IMG/VR virus record: IMGVR_UViG_3300036846_000259
Location: 1-41,365 of that record
Source: a virus
Reading direction: 5' to 3' (one strand)
DNA: 41,365 nt
Part shown: positions 16,301 to 25,193 of the stretch, in pieces
Position numbering within the stretch: the first letter of the stretch is position 1
Layout: each line of letters starts with the position of its first letter
Notes under the pieces: model-generated
Database searches by the model: none
Told to the model about the DNA's origin: nothing
Seen by the model: only the letters and a program-made list of their open reading frames with translations
Program-made: the position numbers and the translations under genes

Positions 16301-17311
16301 ATCTACGACGCGCAACTGGCCGACGGCACGAGCCTGTCCTCCGCGCAAAAAGAGGACATGGCGAAGATGGTCGCGAAGCGCGACGAGTTCCTGGCAGAGC
16401 AGCAGTCCGCATGGGCGACGGCGTACGGCCAAGTGAAGACAATCGTCGGGACGGCATTCGACGATCTCACGAAGCAGATCGTCACGGGCGACTTCAGCTT
16501 CGGGAAGCTGGTCACCAACATGTGGCAGGGACTCGCGGAGACGGCGCTAAACGCGTTCATCAAACCGCTGAAGGACGCAGTCACCAATTTCATCGCAAAC
16601 GAACTCGCGAACCTGCTCGGCGACAACGGACTGGGCGGCGTGCTGAAAAGTCTCACCGACATCGGCGCGAAATCTACGGAGGTCTTCGCCACCGGGGCGG
16701 AAACTGGGGCAACGGCGGCAGAGGGCGGGGCGACATCGGCAGAGGGCGGGGCGACATCGGCGGCGGGTGGCGCGGGTCAGGTGGCGTCGGCTGCATCGTC
16801 CACTATTTTCGGAGCGATCACGGCGATTAGCAGCGCAGTTACCGCGATCAGTAGCGTGATCTCGAACTTCCAGATGGCGCACGAGATCAACATTCTCAAA
16901 AGCATCGAGCACAACACGCGCTACACGATGATGTACGTCGGTGAGCGCAGCGACGGCGGCATTCTCGGCGTGCTCTTCAAGATCGACGAAGAGATCGCGT
17001 GGGGCGCGAACACGAAGGCGAACGAGGCGCACAAAGACCTCTTCCTCGACTGGAGTACGCCCGCGCTCGACGCGATGCAGAACACGCAGCACATGCTCGA
17101 AAGCATCGGCGCGTACATCCCCGATATCAAGGGTCGGCTTGAGGACATTCTCGCCGTCGATATGGAAGCGCTCTCCGTCATGAAGGCCGGATTCCAGCAA
17201 GTGAACGTGACGGTCAACGCGGGCACGCTCACACTCGCCGACGCCGCGCGGCAACTGGGGAATCAGATCGCGACCAACCTCACGACGCAACTCACGGCGG
17301 TACGCGGATGA
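13313..17311 (+). CDS. tail tape measure protein
   Basis: A 1332-residue tape measure protein, which sets tail length (about 200 nm if 0.15 nm per residue) and helps DNA enter the cell. It is largely alpha-helical and Ala/Gln/Asp-rich with coiled-coil parts. A strongly hydrophobic block lies at about residues 290-350 (VLALGAAITAIVAISAALP, then IVAVVAALGLLG). Around residues 470-540 there is a Lys/Ala-rich helix (AANAAKAAAAEAKKAADEAA). Near residue 1140 a small Gly/Ala repeat is seen. The C-terminal region (EINILKSIEHNTRYT, then VNVTVNAGTLTLADAA) is typical of tape measure ends that contact the tail tip. ATG 13313 follows GGTGGAG. No lytic transglycosylase or peptidase domain is evident. Confidence 0.92.
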   Translation: MAADAGELKARATLDNTEFLSALKEMVNQVNQNTQNAADGIGKITKAFGEMAEAVGLGEVAKKLGEFASECIDAATQVNKLQASFNILAGSAEQSKEIFEDMENLGLHSMFDFADVLGPAAKQMMLLGASAEEAAATMHGLVDAAAALKQGPEWITGVSDAIANMQSHLVASQRDMKALQQSGIDAWGALADQLGVSVSQAQDMVKKGMVTASTVTDAVNASLEKFQGEAALAGDTWKGAMHTLSEEGDKAKAAIGNSILAILNDFAPVLNGISQAIETATAWWKGLSEPVQTAVLALGAAITAIVAISAALPVLALGGEALIAAFTGPVAPIVAVVAALGLLGKWIYDEWPAIKAVFETLWDDISNQWTTVWALIKTWWSGITQWFQGIVNDLAPVIQILETLFSPLVALWKAEWDLVKSVLGAAWDWIKGQVQIVVDTIGKVVSAVTQFFTGMPGDSEMQRLAAAWKKGTDEIAATAAATAAHKQAVNDDAAAMTAAAKARDKDSASQLAAANAAKAAAAEAKKAADEAAKEAAAQLKYNEDLAKSYNALYAIAPDVASQFADMFGGINTSATNAAKTIGKPWDDLSASQQALVQQTLDLGEAYKSLGVTGAAALQGAADKAGAAFQLLASSGKASTGEIQADFDALVAKQTAVVTLMNTDVSDAYKNGLITQQEYYDGLVVNSQKALDQTSADLDAGLAKQANVDAARQVLTNNQVAQAKAVQDAYNTAMNAIGEKTQQQLDDAATQWSKYAQTISDKLGPDSKPAIEASIKLVQSLIDEATALGNAPPDFLTDWLKQLNAQLVAMHTPAEQFAADMKALGVNTVQDATDGISKMAAALADAKLKSDGSVASAKDLEQGATKLEAAVQSLTDTYNNKWQAALKAGDITQTQYNQHAVEGAQQVLQQFAALGDDAPGKLQLVTAATKVLQDAIYTLQSSTMADAQKAFKDLGVQSHDAMQQMATDAKTDFAIVAASANENGTTYMNAWINAQKKIYDAQLADGTSLSSAQKEDMAKMVAKRDEFLAEQQSAWATAYGQVKTIVGTAFDDLTKQIVTGDFSFGKLVTNMWQGLAETALNAFIKPLKDAVTNFIANELANLLGDNGLGGVLKSLTDIGAKSTEVFATGAETGATAAEGGATSAEGGATSAAGGAGQVASAASSTIFGAITAISSAVTAISSVISNFQMAHEINILKSIEHNTRYTMMYVGERSDGGILGVLFKIDEEIAWGANTKANEAHKDLFLDWSTPALDAMQNTQHMLESIGAYIPDIKGRLEDILAVDMEALSVMKAGFQQVNVTVNAGTLTLADAARQLGNQIATNLTTQLTAVRG
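16717..16758 (+). repeat. 21-bp tandem duplication in tape measure gene
   Basis: Two perfect in-frame copies of a 21-base unit lie at 16717-16737 and 16738-16758, each coding a seven-residue GGATSAE-type unit; degraded copies flank them. It is a recent-looking in-frame expansion in a flexible Gly/Ala linker. Confidence 0.85.
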
Positions 17312-20300
17312 ACATCATCGTTCTGATCAACGGCGACGACGTCACCGACGATTGCCTCTTGTCGGCAACGCGCATTGCCTACGACAGTACGAAGCGCATC
17401 ACGACCGCCAGCATCACGATCATGGGGCAAGCGCTCGGCAAGGGCGCGATGTACGACACGGCGCAGTACGGCCAGGACGTGTACTCGATTGATCTCCGCG
17501 AACTCTACGACGTGACGATTCTCGACGGGCGCGACGGTGTGACGAAGCTCTTCGACGGGCGCATCTTCGCCATCGCGATGAAGCAATCGGACACTCCCGG
17601 CTTCAGCGTCTTCTACCAGTGCGATATGAACGACTGGGCGGCGTATCTGGATCGCTCGATCTGTTGGGATTCGAGCTTCGCACTCACGATGCCGAACAGC
17701 GATCAAGGCATCATCACCGCGCTGCTCGGCGAGTTCTGCCCGCAGATCACACTCGCCGACATCGCGCAGATCGTGCCCGTGATCGAGAGCTTCGACTGGA
17801 TCACGAAGACGTGCCGCCAAGTGCTCGATGATCTTTCGACGCTCTCGATGGCAACGTGGCTCGTGGACTTCGACGGCAAGCTGCATTACAAGCTGGCGTC
17901 GAGTGCGCCCGCCGCGCCGTTCGGCCTTTCGACGTCGCCCGATGGCGTGACCACGTTCGCGGTGCGCGTGAACGACTACAAACACGACTTCACCAATCCG
18001 GTCAACCGCGCGTACGTGCGCGGCAACCAAGACCCGACGTCGGGCGTGATCATCGAGGCGAGCTACGCCGATCCCGTCTCGATCCAGACCTACGGCGAAT
18101 ACGCGTCGAGCGTGGTTGACGCGCAGATCATCACGGGCTACGACGCCTCGCTGAAGGCGAAGTCGATGGTGCTCTCGTATGCCTATCCCATCGAGACGGG
18201 CAGCTTCACCGTGTGGGGACTCGACTGGCTGCAAGGCGGGATGCAAGTTCACCTCGTCGAAGAGAACATCGGCATCGACGGCGACTACACGATCATCGCG
18301 TTGACGATGCAATGGGAGGACGCATCGTTCGTGCGTTACGAGGCGCAGTTCGGCGCGGCGAAGCCGGATCTCGAAACGGTTCTGCGGCTGCTCGATCAGC
18401 GCACGAAGTGGGCCACATCAAACGTTCCCGTGTCCACCGTCACTCCCGGCCCGCCGCCCGCTGGCAGCGTCACCGACGCCAGCATCGCGCCGGGGGGTCT
18501 GAGCGCGGCGGTCATCAATAGCGTGAACGCGACGACGATTCAGGGGCAGATCAACGCCAATCAGATCGGCGGCGTCAACGCGAACGCGATCATCGGCTCG
18601 ATCCAGTCGAATCAGATCGCGTCGGTCAATGCGGGCGCTATCGTCGGCGTGCTCTCGGCGAATCAGATCGGCACGGTGAACGCGGCGGCGATTCAAGGCT
18701 CGATTCAGGCGGGCCAGATCGGCACGGTCAACGCCGGATCAATTCAGGGCGTCATCGTCTCGACGCAACTCGCGAATCAGATCATCGACAATCTCGGCAA
18801 ATACGCCGACGCGCTGCGGCCCATCCAGATGATCAAGGTCGGCGACCCGTGGCCCCCGGTGATGCCGAACCCGAACTTTCCGCCGAACTCGTTCTTCTAC
18901 TACCAGCCCGACGGCAACTTCTATCAGGTGAACGCGGCGGGCACGGGATGGGCGGTAAACAACAATCCGCAAGGCTCGATGATGTCGTTCTTCAACATCG
19001 GCGCGATGCGGGCGCAGAGCATCATCGGACTGATCCTCGCCGCGCAGATCAACACCATCACGGCGGGCCAGATCACGGGCACGATCCAAGCAAGCCAGAT
19101 CGGCACGGTCAACGCTTCCGCGATCTCTGGCGGCATCCAGGCGAACCAGATCGCGACCGTCAATGCGAACTCGATTCAGGGCACGATCACGGCAACGCAG
19201 ATCGCGACCGTCACGGCGGGCCAGATCACGGGCACGATCAGCGCGTCCCAGATCGGGACGATCACGGCGGGACAGATCACGGGCACGCTGGCGTACAACC
19301 AGATCGGCTCGATCAATGCGGCGACGATCACCATCGGGCAGTTGGTCGATTCGCAGATCGCGGGCATGAGCGGAGCGAAGCTGAACATCGGCACGGTTAC
19401 TTCGGATAAGTTCATCGGCTACGGAATCGACATCGGCGGCGGCACGAATCTGCCCGCCCGCTTGCGCGTGATGCAGAACGGCGTAGTCGTCGCGCAGTCG
19501 GGTCTTCTGAGTGAGGTCGGCATCGCGGCGTACGGCGGCTGGTTTCAGTTGTTCGGCGCGGGCGGCACGAGCTACAGCAACGCGCCGATCTACACCGATG
19601 CCAGCGGAAATCTCTTCATCCGCTCCGCGAACATGAACGGCTCGACGCTCTCGGGTCCATCGCTAACGAACCCGTCGATCAACGTGTCGGGGCAGATCTA
19701 CACCAGCCCTTCGACCTTCGACGCCACTTACTCGACGCTGGCGTGGATCAACGAGCAGTCGCCCGATAAGACGAGCTTCATCTCGCGCGGCCTGGTTTTC
19801 TACTACAACAACTCGAAGATCGGCTCCCTCGTGCGCTCTCCCAATGGCGGCTACGTGGAGATGGAGTTACTCGGGGCTGCGTACGTGCTGATCAACGGAT
19901 CGGGCGGCGTGCGCTCCGACGCGGGTTATTCCGTCGGCGCGACGCGCGTGATCAATTCGTCGGGGCAGTTCGCGGGAGGAGTCTCGACCAACTCCAGCAT
20001 CTTCACGTCAAGCACCGTGCAAGCGAACGGCGGCTACTACGTCGGCGGCACGCAAGTGATCAACTCATCGGGGCAACTGACGGCGGCGATCAACGTGAGC
20101 ACCAACATCGTCACGTCGGGCAACGTGCAAGCGAGTGGCGGCTACTTGGTCGGCGGAACGACGGTCATCAATTCGTCGGCGCAGTTCGTCGGCTCGGGCG
20201 TGCTCTGCTCGGGCGGCGTCGGCGCGGCGGGCTTCAATCCGACGGGCTACACCGGATACACGGGGAACGTGACCTTCCGCGACGGCAACGGCAACGTGTG

Positions 20301-20379
20301 CAACGTCTGGATCAACGGCGTCAATCAGGGCGCTTTGCAATTGCATTTTCAGGGCGGCGTCTTCGTCGGCCTTGTGTGA
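17308..20379 (+). CDS. tail tip / central fibre protein with solenoid repeats
   Basis: A 1023-residue protein starting in a four-base overlap with the tape measure. Residues 1-370 look like a baseplate hub or distal tail protein: NIIVLINGDDVTDDC, TILDGRDGVTKLFDGRIFAI, a hub-like WITKTCRQVLDDLSTLS and LHYKLAS. From about residue 400 the protein is built of 17-residue repeats of the type NQIGTVNAxxIQGxIxA, in two arrays separated by a spacer with NPNFPPNSFFYYQPDGNFYQV. Near the end, two copies of a 36-residue repeat starting GYxVGxTxVINSSGQ occur. It probably makes the central tip and stem that holds the fibre encoded downstream. There is no separate distal tail gene, so this one may combine tip and fibre roles (inference). 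Confidence 0.8.
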   Translation: MNIIVLINGDDVTDDCLLSATRIAYDSTKRITTASITIMGQALGKGAMYDTAQYGQDVYSIDLRELYDVTILDGRDGVTKLFDGRIFAIAMKQSDTPGFSVFYQCDMNDWAAYLDRSICWDSSFALTMPNSDQGIITALLGEFCPQITLADIAQIVPVIESFDWITKTCRQVLDDLSTLSMATWLVDFDGKLHYKLASSAPAAPFGLSTSPDGVTTFAVRVNDYKHDFTNPVNRAYVRGNQDPTSGVIIEASYADPVSIQTYGEYASSVVDAQIITGYDASLKAKSMVLSYAYPIETGSFTVWGLDWLQGGMQVHLVEENIGIDGDYTIIALTMQWEDASFVRYEAQFGAAKPDLETVLRLLDQRTKWATSNVPVSTVTPGPPPAGSVTDASIAPGGLSAAVINSVNATTIQGQINANQIGGVNANAIIGSIQSNQIASVNAGAIVGVLSANQIGTVNAAAIQGSIQAGQIGTVNAGSIQGVIVSTQLANQIIDNLGKYADALRPIQMIKVGDPWPPVMPNPNFPPNSFFYYQPDGNFYQVNAAGTGWAVNNNPQGSMMSFFNIGAMRAQSIIGLILAAQINTITAGQITGTIQASQIGTVNASAISGGIQANQIATVNANSIQGTITATQIATVTAGQITGTISASQIGTITAGQITGTLAYNQIGSINAATITIGQLVDSQIAGMSGAKLNIGTVTSDKFIGYGIDIGGGTNLPARLRVMQNGVVVAQSGLLSEVGIAAYGGWFQLFGAGGTSYSNAPIYTDASGNLFIRSANMNGSTLSGPSLTNPSINVSGQIYTSPSTFDATYSTLAWINEQSPDKTSFISRGLVFYYNNSKIGSLVRSPNGGYVEMELLGAAYVLINGSGGVRSDAGYSVGATRVINSSGQFAGGVSTNSSIFTSSTVQANGGYYVGGTQVINSSGQLTAAINVSTNIVTSGNVQASGGYLVGGTTVINSSAQFVGSGVLCSGGVGAAGFNPTGYTGYTGNVTFRDGNGNVCNVWINGVNQGALQLHFQGGVFVGLV
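18508..18762 (+). repeat. 51-bp (17-residue) repeats, array 1
   Basis: Five in-frame 51-base units starting at 18508, 18559, 18610, 18661 and 18712. The protein consensus is xQIxxVNAxxIxGxIxx, with Ile/Val at fixed places, as in a beta-solenoid or a trimeric fibre stem. The bases are also similar between units (AATCAGATCGGC at unit starts). Confidence 0.9.
19042..19347 (+). repeat. 51-bp (17-residue) repeats, array 2
   Basis: Six further units of the same 17-residue repeat, at 19042, 19093, 19144, 19195, 19246 and 19297. Several here use TAGQITGTI in place of NAxxIQGxI. A spacer of about 280 bases separates this array from array 1, so the fibre has two stem segments. Confidence 0.9.
19924..20139 (+). 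repeat. 108-bp (36-residue) repeats near fibre C-terminus
   Basis: Two full units (19924-20031 and 20032-20139) and the start of a third at 20140. Each begins GYxVGxTxVINSSGQ and holds a Ser/Thr/Asn-rich middle. The spacing is exact, which suggests one structural turn per unit. Confidence 0.85.
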
Positions 20380-20389
20380 GGGAGGAACT

Positions 20390-20626
20390 ATGGAAAACGA
20401 ACAGCAGAAACAAACGCAGCCGGAAGTCGAGAACTATCCGCTCGATGACGCGCTGATCACCATGCTCGGCGAGATCAACCAGCAGATGAACGCGCTTCAG
20501 GCGCAGCGGCAGGGGGCGCTCGTGCTCTTCATCCGCCAGCAGAAGCTGGAGGGCAACTGGCAAGTCGCCGAGAACGGAAAGGAACTGGTGAAAGCGCCCG
20601 CGCAGCCGCCGATGAAGATCGCGTAA
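20390..20626 (+). CDS. small coiled-coil protein between fibre genes
   Basis: A 78-residue protein with GGAGG five bases before ATG 20390. A predicted helix runs DDALITMLGEINQQMNALQA and the end is Lys/Pro-rich. It lies between the tail tip and fibre genes, so a fibre assembly or minor tail role is likely. I do not recognise the family. Confidence 0.65.
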   Translation: MENEQQKQTQPEVENYPLDDALITMLGEINQQMNALQAQRQGALVLFIRQQKLEGNWQVAENGKELVKAPAQPPMKIA

Positions 20627-20642
20627 AGGAGGTCCACGTCAC

Positions 20643-23600
20643 ATGTCCACGCAACCGAAGCCGCTGAACTATGCGTTCCCGAACTTCATTCCGGGGCGTC
20701 ACCGCATCCCGCCGAACTTCAAGCTCTTCCCCGAAGCGTTCTTCCCCGAACTGAAGGCGGCGAGTCTGCCCTCGACGCCGCCGATCCCGCCGACGGTCGC
20801 GACGGGCGACATCATCACGGCGGGACACGAGAACACCGTCACGACCGCTATAAACGATCTCTGGACGAACGAGCAGTGGATCGCCGCGAACATGCTGGCC
20901 GACCCAACCACGGCGACCGGAGACATCGTGGTGAGGGGTTCTGGCGGACTTACCAAACTTCCGGTCGGCGGCAACGGACAGATACTCACCGCCGATAGCA
21001 CCGTGACGGCTCTCGGCGTCAAGTGGGCGGCTCTCAGCGCGGCGTCCGTCGGAGCCGTGCCGACGAGCTTCCAGGTGATCGCGGGCGCGGGCATGGGCGG
21101 CGGCGGTGCGATGACGGGTACGAGCGTCACGCTCACCGCGAACGTGCTCACCGTGTTCGGCAGGACGGGCGCGATAGTGCTCACGGCGGCGGAAGTGATG
21201 AAGGCGTCGGGAGCTTCGCACGCTCTCGGCGTCGTTCCCGATCCCGGCGCGGCGGCGGGCACGACTCGCTTCCTCCGCGAAGACGCAACGTGGGCGGCTC
21301 TCAGCGCGGCCTCTCTCGGAGCCGTGCCGACGACCACCCAAGTGATCGCGGGCGCGGGCATGACGGGCGGCGGTGCGCTCTCGGGGAACGTCACGCTCAA
21401 CGCGGCGGTTGTGAGCGTCTTCGGCAGGACGGGCGCGATAGTCTTCACGGCGGCGGAAGTGATGGGCGCATCCGGCGCATCGCACGCGGCGGGCATCGTC
21501 CCCGACCCCGGCGCGGCGGCGGGCGCTACACACTATCTGCGCGAAGACGGGACGTGGGCGATCCCGGCTGGACAGGGCGGCGGCTTGACCGATCCGACGA
21601 CGACGGCGGGCGATCTGATCGTGCGCGGCACGTCGGCGGTCACGCGGCTCGGCGTCGGCATCACAAACGGGATGGTGCTCACGGTGGACTCGACGGCAAC
21701 GCCGCTCGGCATCAAGTGGGCGACTCCGACAGGTGGTGGAGGTACGCCCGCTGGCGCTGCGGGCGACGTGCAGTTCAACTCAGCGGGCGCATTCGCGGCA
21801 GATACGGGCCGCTTCGTTTGGGATGCGGCGAATCATCGGTTGGGAATCGGGGTAGCGAGTCCCGCCTACCCGCTTCACGTCGCCGCCCCGGCGGCTGCTT
21901 CCGCCGTGTTGTTCGGTGATCCGGCAGGACCGAATACTTTCGACTTCATGGCGGCGAGTTCTGGCAACAACTGCGTAATCTCCGTGAATCTGACGTGGGC
22001 GGGAGCTTGGGCACTTCGTAACGCCGCCTACGAAGGTTGGGCCATCTCGCAACAGGTATCGACTGGAACCAGCGGAAGCGTTTCAGTTCTTCATACCCCT
22101 GTCGGCGGAAGTGCGCCCGCCACGCACCTCATGATCAATTCGGCTGGATGGGTCGGAATCGGAGTAAATCCGCAAGCCCCCTTGCATATAGTTAAGCAGC
22201 CTCTCGGGAGCAGTCCGTTTTGCACGGTCCTGGTGGAGCCTGGAGTCGGGGCTAGTTACTGTGCAATCGGCGTGCGTTCGACGCAACTTAGTACCACTCA
22301 GACTTGGTTCTTCGGCTGCGGCAGCAGCGGGGCCAATAACAACTTCCGCGTCTACGACCTTACCAATTCAATAGAGGCATTCAACATCGCCCCCGGTGGA
22401 AATGTCTCCATCGGCTTCAATGCTCCCGCATACAAGCTCGACGTGCGCGGCGACGTGAACATCGCCACCGGGAACGTCTACCGGATCAACGGCGTCCCTC
22501 TCGCCGCCGCCAACGTGGTCAATGCCGTCGATCAGACCCAGTCGTACGCGAATCCGGCGTGGATCACATCGCTTCCCTACAGCAAGATCACGGGTGCGCC
22601 CGCAGGAGGAGCGCAGACGCCGTGGGCCTCCGACATCGACGCCGCCAGCCACATGTTGAGTAACGCGAGTGCTATCGGGGTGGGCACTGGAGCCAACACC
22701 GCATGGCCGCTCTGGCTGGTCATCAACAGTGCAAGTTCGACCGGACAGGCACAGATGTGGAACAAGGCATCCGGTGGAGCCAGCGGATTCCTACTCGCGA
22801 CGGAGGGCGGCACGAACGCGGGCGGCATCATGTTTTGCGGCTCCGCATATGCCGCGCCGACGTGGAGCAGCACGCTCTTCGTCTACACGCAAGGCGCGAA
22901 CGACATCGGCTTCGGCACGCAGAACGTCGAGCGGATGCGGATCACAAAAACGGGGCTGGTGGGCATCGGCAACGACGGCACCATTCCGCCGACAACCCCC
23001 GGTGGAGCAGTCGAATATCTTCTAGGCCAGAACACCGTGGGCGGTGCGCTCGGACGCACTACGGTTGCCGCCAACACGACCAATGTCAGCACGCCTGTCG
23101 GGGTTTATGCTTTCGCCAATTTCAATATCTCCGGGACAGAGAAACGGATCGCGCAGATCGTTGGCTTCACCGACGGGGCGCTTAATTCCGGTGCCATTGC
23201 CTTCAACGTCTTCAACGCTGGCTCCTACGTCGAAGTTATGCGCTGCACATCGACTGGTCGGGTCGGCATCGGGGTTGTCGCGCCTCTCTACACCTTCCAG
23301 GTTCACGCTGCGGCCAACGAAAATCTGGGCATTGGCCCTGCTATATCGATCAGTGGAGCAGTTGCTCTCAGTGCAGGCAATGACGCCAATAGCGCCAATA
23401 CGCCTCTTGAAATCCGGGCTAGCCCTATCGTCTTCATGGTAGGGAACGTCGGCATCGGAATGAACCCCAGTTATCCCCTCGACGTGAATGGTGGGGTTCG
23501 CTGCTCTGGGGCTTTCTTTTGCAATAGCAGCATCACCGCAACTCAAAATGTCTACGCTTCCGGGTCTGTTCTCGCCAGCGGTGTTGCCAGCACGTTTGGG

Positions 23601-24803
23601 ACGGCGTCAGGCTCTTCCAGCGCTCCTACGACCGCGAATACGAATATCCTCCTGTACAACAGTTCGACGACCAATTGGGCCGGGATCGGCGCGGACGGCG
23701 CGGGCAACATGTATTTCAAGGTGGGCACGAGCGGCTCTCCTCCCGCTGCGTTGCAGATTGTAGCGAGCAGCGGTCAGATGTGCGCCGTCCCGCCCGCCAA
23801 TGCGAGCGCTCCTTCCATCACCGGACAAATCGCCGTGTGCGAAGCGACCAACAACGCTGCATATCGGATGATTCTCGGATACTTCCTGGACGGCGCTACC
23901 AGTGTCTTTAAGGGCTACATTCAGACGTATCAAGCGAACGCTGTCAACGCGCTCTGCCTCAATCCGAACGGCGGTAATGTCGGCGTCAACATGATCGCCC
24001 CCAATACCGCTCTTACCGTGAACGGGGTCGTCTCCATTTATGGCCCAAGCCAAAGTTATCTGAGGTTTGAGAGTGCCGCTCAGGCCAGCGGCTGGATGAT
24101 CGGGCGCTCTGTGAATAACAACGACGCGAACGATTTCTTTATCTACAATCAGGCCAGCAGCAACATAGTCGTCAGCATTGTTAATAACAATCTTGCGATT
24201 AACACCACGAACACGACCGCACGCTTCACGGTCAGCACGACGGGCTATGCCAGTCCGGTGGCGGGCCAGAATCACGCCAGCGTCTACTTCACGCCGGGAG
24301 GATGGGGCTTGCAGATCGGCCACTATCCGGCGGGCGATACGTGGTTTCAATCGCAGCGCGACGACGCCAACGGATCACTTTATAACATCCTCCTGCAACC
24401 TATCGGCGGCGGCGTTGGCATCGGGATGCAGAGCGGGCCATCCTACAATCTGCAACTCGCGAACGACTCGGCGGGCAAGCCCTCCGCAAACTGGACGGTA
24501 ACTTCCGACGTACGCACGAAGCGCAACATACGGCCCTATCTCGAAGGGCTGAACACGCTCTTGCAGTTGCACCCGACCGTGTTCGAGTACAACGGCGAGG
24601 CGGAAACGCCGGAAGGGCTGGAGCGTGTCGGGCTGGTGGCGCAGGATGTCGCCGACGTGATTCCTGGCTGCGTGCAAAAGATCGTGGCGCACATACGCGG
24701 CGAAGAGACGGAAGTTCTCGCGCTCAACACGAGCGACTTGCAATGGATGATGCTCAACGCGCTGCGCGAGATCGACGCGCGTTTGCGCGAAGCGAATTTA
24801 TAA
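20643..24803 (+). CDS. tail fibre with C-terminal S74 self-cleaving chaperone domain
   Basis: A 1386-residue receptor-binding fibre. AGGAGG precedes ATG 20643. Residues about 125-305 hold two copies of an 88-89-residue unit containing VFGRTGAIVxTAAEVM and VPDPGAAAG, a repeat known from phage tail proteins. The middle carries many short beta-rich segments such as RVGIGVxxPxYxLDV, typical of a fibre that ends in a chaperone. The last about 100 residues form an S74 (intramolecular chaperone/auto-processing) domain: TSDVRTKRNIRPYLEGLN, VFEYNG, ERVGLVAQDVADVIPG. Ser1288 and Lys1293 are the likely catalytic dyad, with cleavage just before Ser1288 after the trimer folds. The window's base use becomes less GC-biased in the middle of this gene, which suggests exchange of receptor-binding parts. 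Confidence 0.9.
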   Translation: MSTQPKPLNYAFPNFIPGRHRIPPNFKLFPEAFFPELKAASLPSTPPIPPTVATGDIITAGHENTVTTAINDLWTNEQWIAANMLADPTTATGDIVVRGSGGLTKLPVGGNGQILTADSTVTALGVKWAALSAASVGAVPTSFQVIAGAGMGGGGAMTGTSVTLTANVLTVFGRTGAIVLTAAEVMKASGASHALGVVPDPGAAAGTTRFLREDATWAALSAASLGAVPTTTQVIAGAGMTGGGALSGNVTLNAAVVSVFGRTGAIVFTAAEVMGASGASHAAGIVPDPGAAAGATHYLREDGTWAIPAGQGGGLTDPTTTAGDLIVRGTSAVTRLGVGITNGMVLTVDSTATPLGIKWATPTGGGGTPAGAAGDVQFNSAGAFAADTGRFVWDAANHRLGIGVASPAYPLHVAAPAAASAVLFGDPAGPNTFDFMAASSGNNCVISVNLTWAGAWALRNAAYEGWAISQQVSTGTSGSVSVLHTPVGGSAPATHLMINSAGWVGIGVNPQAPLHIVKQPLGSSPFCTVLVEPGVGASYCAIGVRSTQLSTTQTWFFGCGSSGANNNFRVYDLTNSIEAFNIAPGGNVSIGFNAPAYKLDVRGDVNIATGNVYRINGVPLAAANVVNAVDQTQSYANPAWITSLPYSKITGAPAGGAQTPWASDIDAASHMLSNASAIGVGTGANTAWPLWLVINSASSTGQAQMWNKASGGASGFLLATEGGTNAGGIMFCGSAYAAPTWSSTLFVYTQGANDIGFGTQNVERMRITKTGLVGIGNDGTIPPTTPGGAVEYLLGQNTVGGALGRTTVAANTTNVSTPVGVYAFANFNISGTEKRIAQIVGFTDGALNSGAIAFNVFNAGSYVEVMRCTSTGRVGIGVVAPLYTFQVHAAANENLGIGPAISISGAVALSAGNDANSANTPLEIRASPIVFMVGNVGIGMNPSYPLDVNGGVRCSGAFFCNSSITATQNVYASGSVLASGVASTFGTASGSSSAPTTANTNILLYNSSTTNWAGIGADGAGNMYFKVGTSGSPPAALQIVASSGQMCAVPPANASAPSITGQIAVCEATNNAAYRMILGYFLDGATSVFKGYIQTYQANAVNALCLNPNGGNVGVNMIAPNTALTVNGVVSIYGPSQSYLRFESAAQASGWMIGRSVNNNDANDFFIYNQASSNIVVSIVNNNLAINTTNTTARFTVSTTGYASPVAGQNHASVYFTPGGWGLQIGHYPAGDTWFQSQRDDANGSLYNILLQPIGGGVGIGMQSGPSYNLQLANDSAGKPSANWTVTSDVRTKRNIRPYLEGLNTLLQLHPTVFEYNGEAETPEGLERVGLVAQDVADVIPGCVQKIVAHIRGEETEVLALNTSDLQWMMLNALREIDARLREANL
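21024..21554 (+). repeat. 267/264-bp direct repeat in fibre gene
   Basis: Two adjacent in-frame units, 21024-21290 and 21291-21554, each starting TGGGCGGCTCTCAGCGCGGC or its match and each holding GGCAGGACGGGCGCGATAGT. They code the 88-89-residue GRTGAIV units of the fibre. Near-identity over long stretches implies recent duplication or ongoing conversion. Confidence 0.88.
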
Positions 24804-24820
24804 AGGGGAGGTTACCGTTC

Positions 24821-25108
24821 ATGACTTACGAAGAAAGCGCGGCCCTGATGACGGATCTGGATTTCAGGGGCAGAGTCAAAGTGAGCGCGTTGAAATACGC
24901 GGACAGTATCATGGGCGAGACGGAGGCAACGCCCGCGCATAACACGCGGGTGCGATGGGCAACCAACTGTATGCAGAATCCCGACATGACCGCGACACAA
25001 CTTCAGCCGCCCGTCTGCATGGACGCCGCCGTTCAGGCCGACGGCTCCGCGATCTCCGACGAGGCCCTTCAAGGCTCCGTGGAGGCGACTGTGAATAAGT
25101 TGTTGTAA
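24821..25108 (+). CDS. small protein after the tail fibre
   Basis: A 95-residue protein; GGGGAG lies ten bases before ATG 24821. The sequence (MTYEESAALMTDLDFRGRVK, VRWATNCMQNPD) is mostly helical, with a C-terminal AISDEALQGSVEATVNKLL. Similar small proteins are often found in phage structural regions, so a minor virion role is plausible, but I cannot name a family with confidence. It is the last gene of the late operon. Confidence 0.65.
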   Translation: MTYEESAALMTDLDFRGRVKVSALKYADSIMGETEATPAHNTRVRWATNCMQNPDMTATQLQPPVCMDAAVQADGSAISDEALQGSVEATVNKLL

Positions 25109-25119
25109 GCCGCCACCGT

Positions 25120-25136
25120 TCGACGCATGACGTCGA
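25120..25136. other. inverted repeat after late operon (weak terminator?)
   Basis: TCGACG CATGA CGTCGA forms a perfect six-base stem with a five-base loop 12 bases after the late operon stop codon. No T-run follows, so it may be a weak terminator, a 3' end protector or an operator. Confidence 0.35.
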
Positions 25137-25193
25137 TAAATGAATTTACACCAAAAGAATAACGGCTGGTTACATTGTATGGCTGCGCCGTCG

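Noticed and set aside
18508-20139. Regularly spaced repeats that might suggest a CRISPR array
   Set aside because: All units are in frame, contiguous without unique spacers, and code structural repeats of a tail protein.
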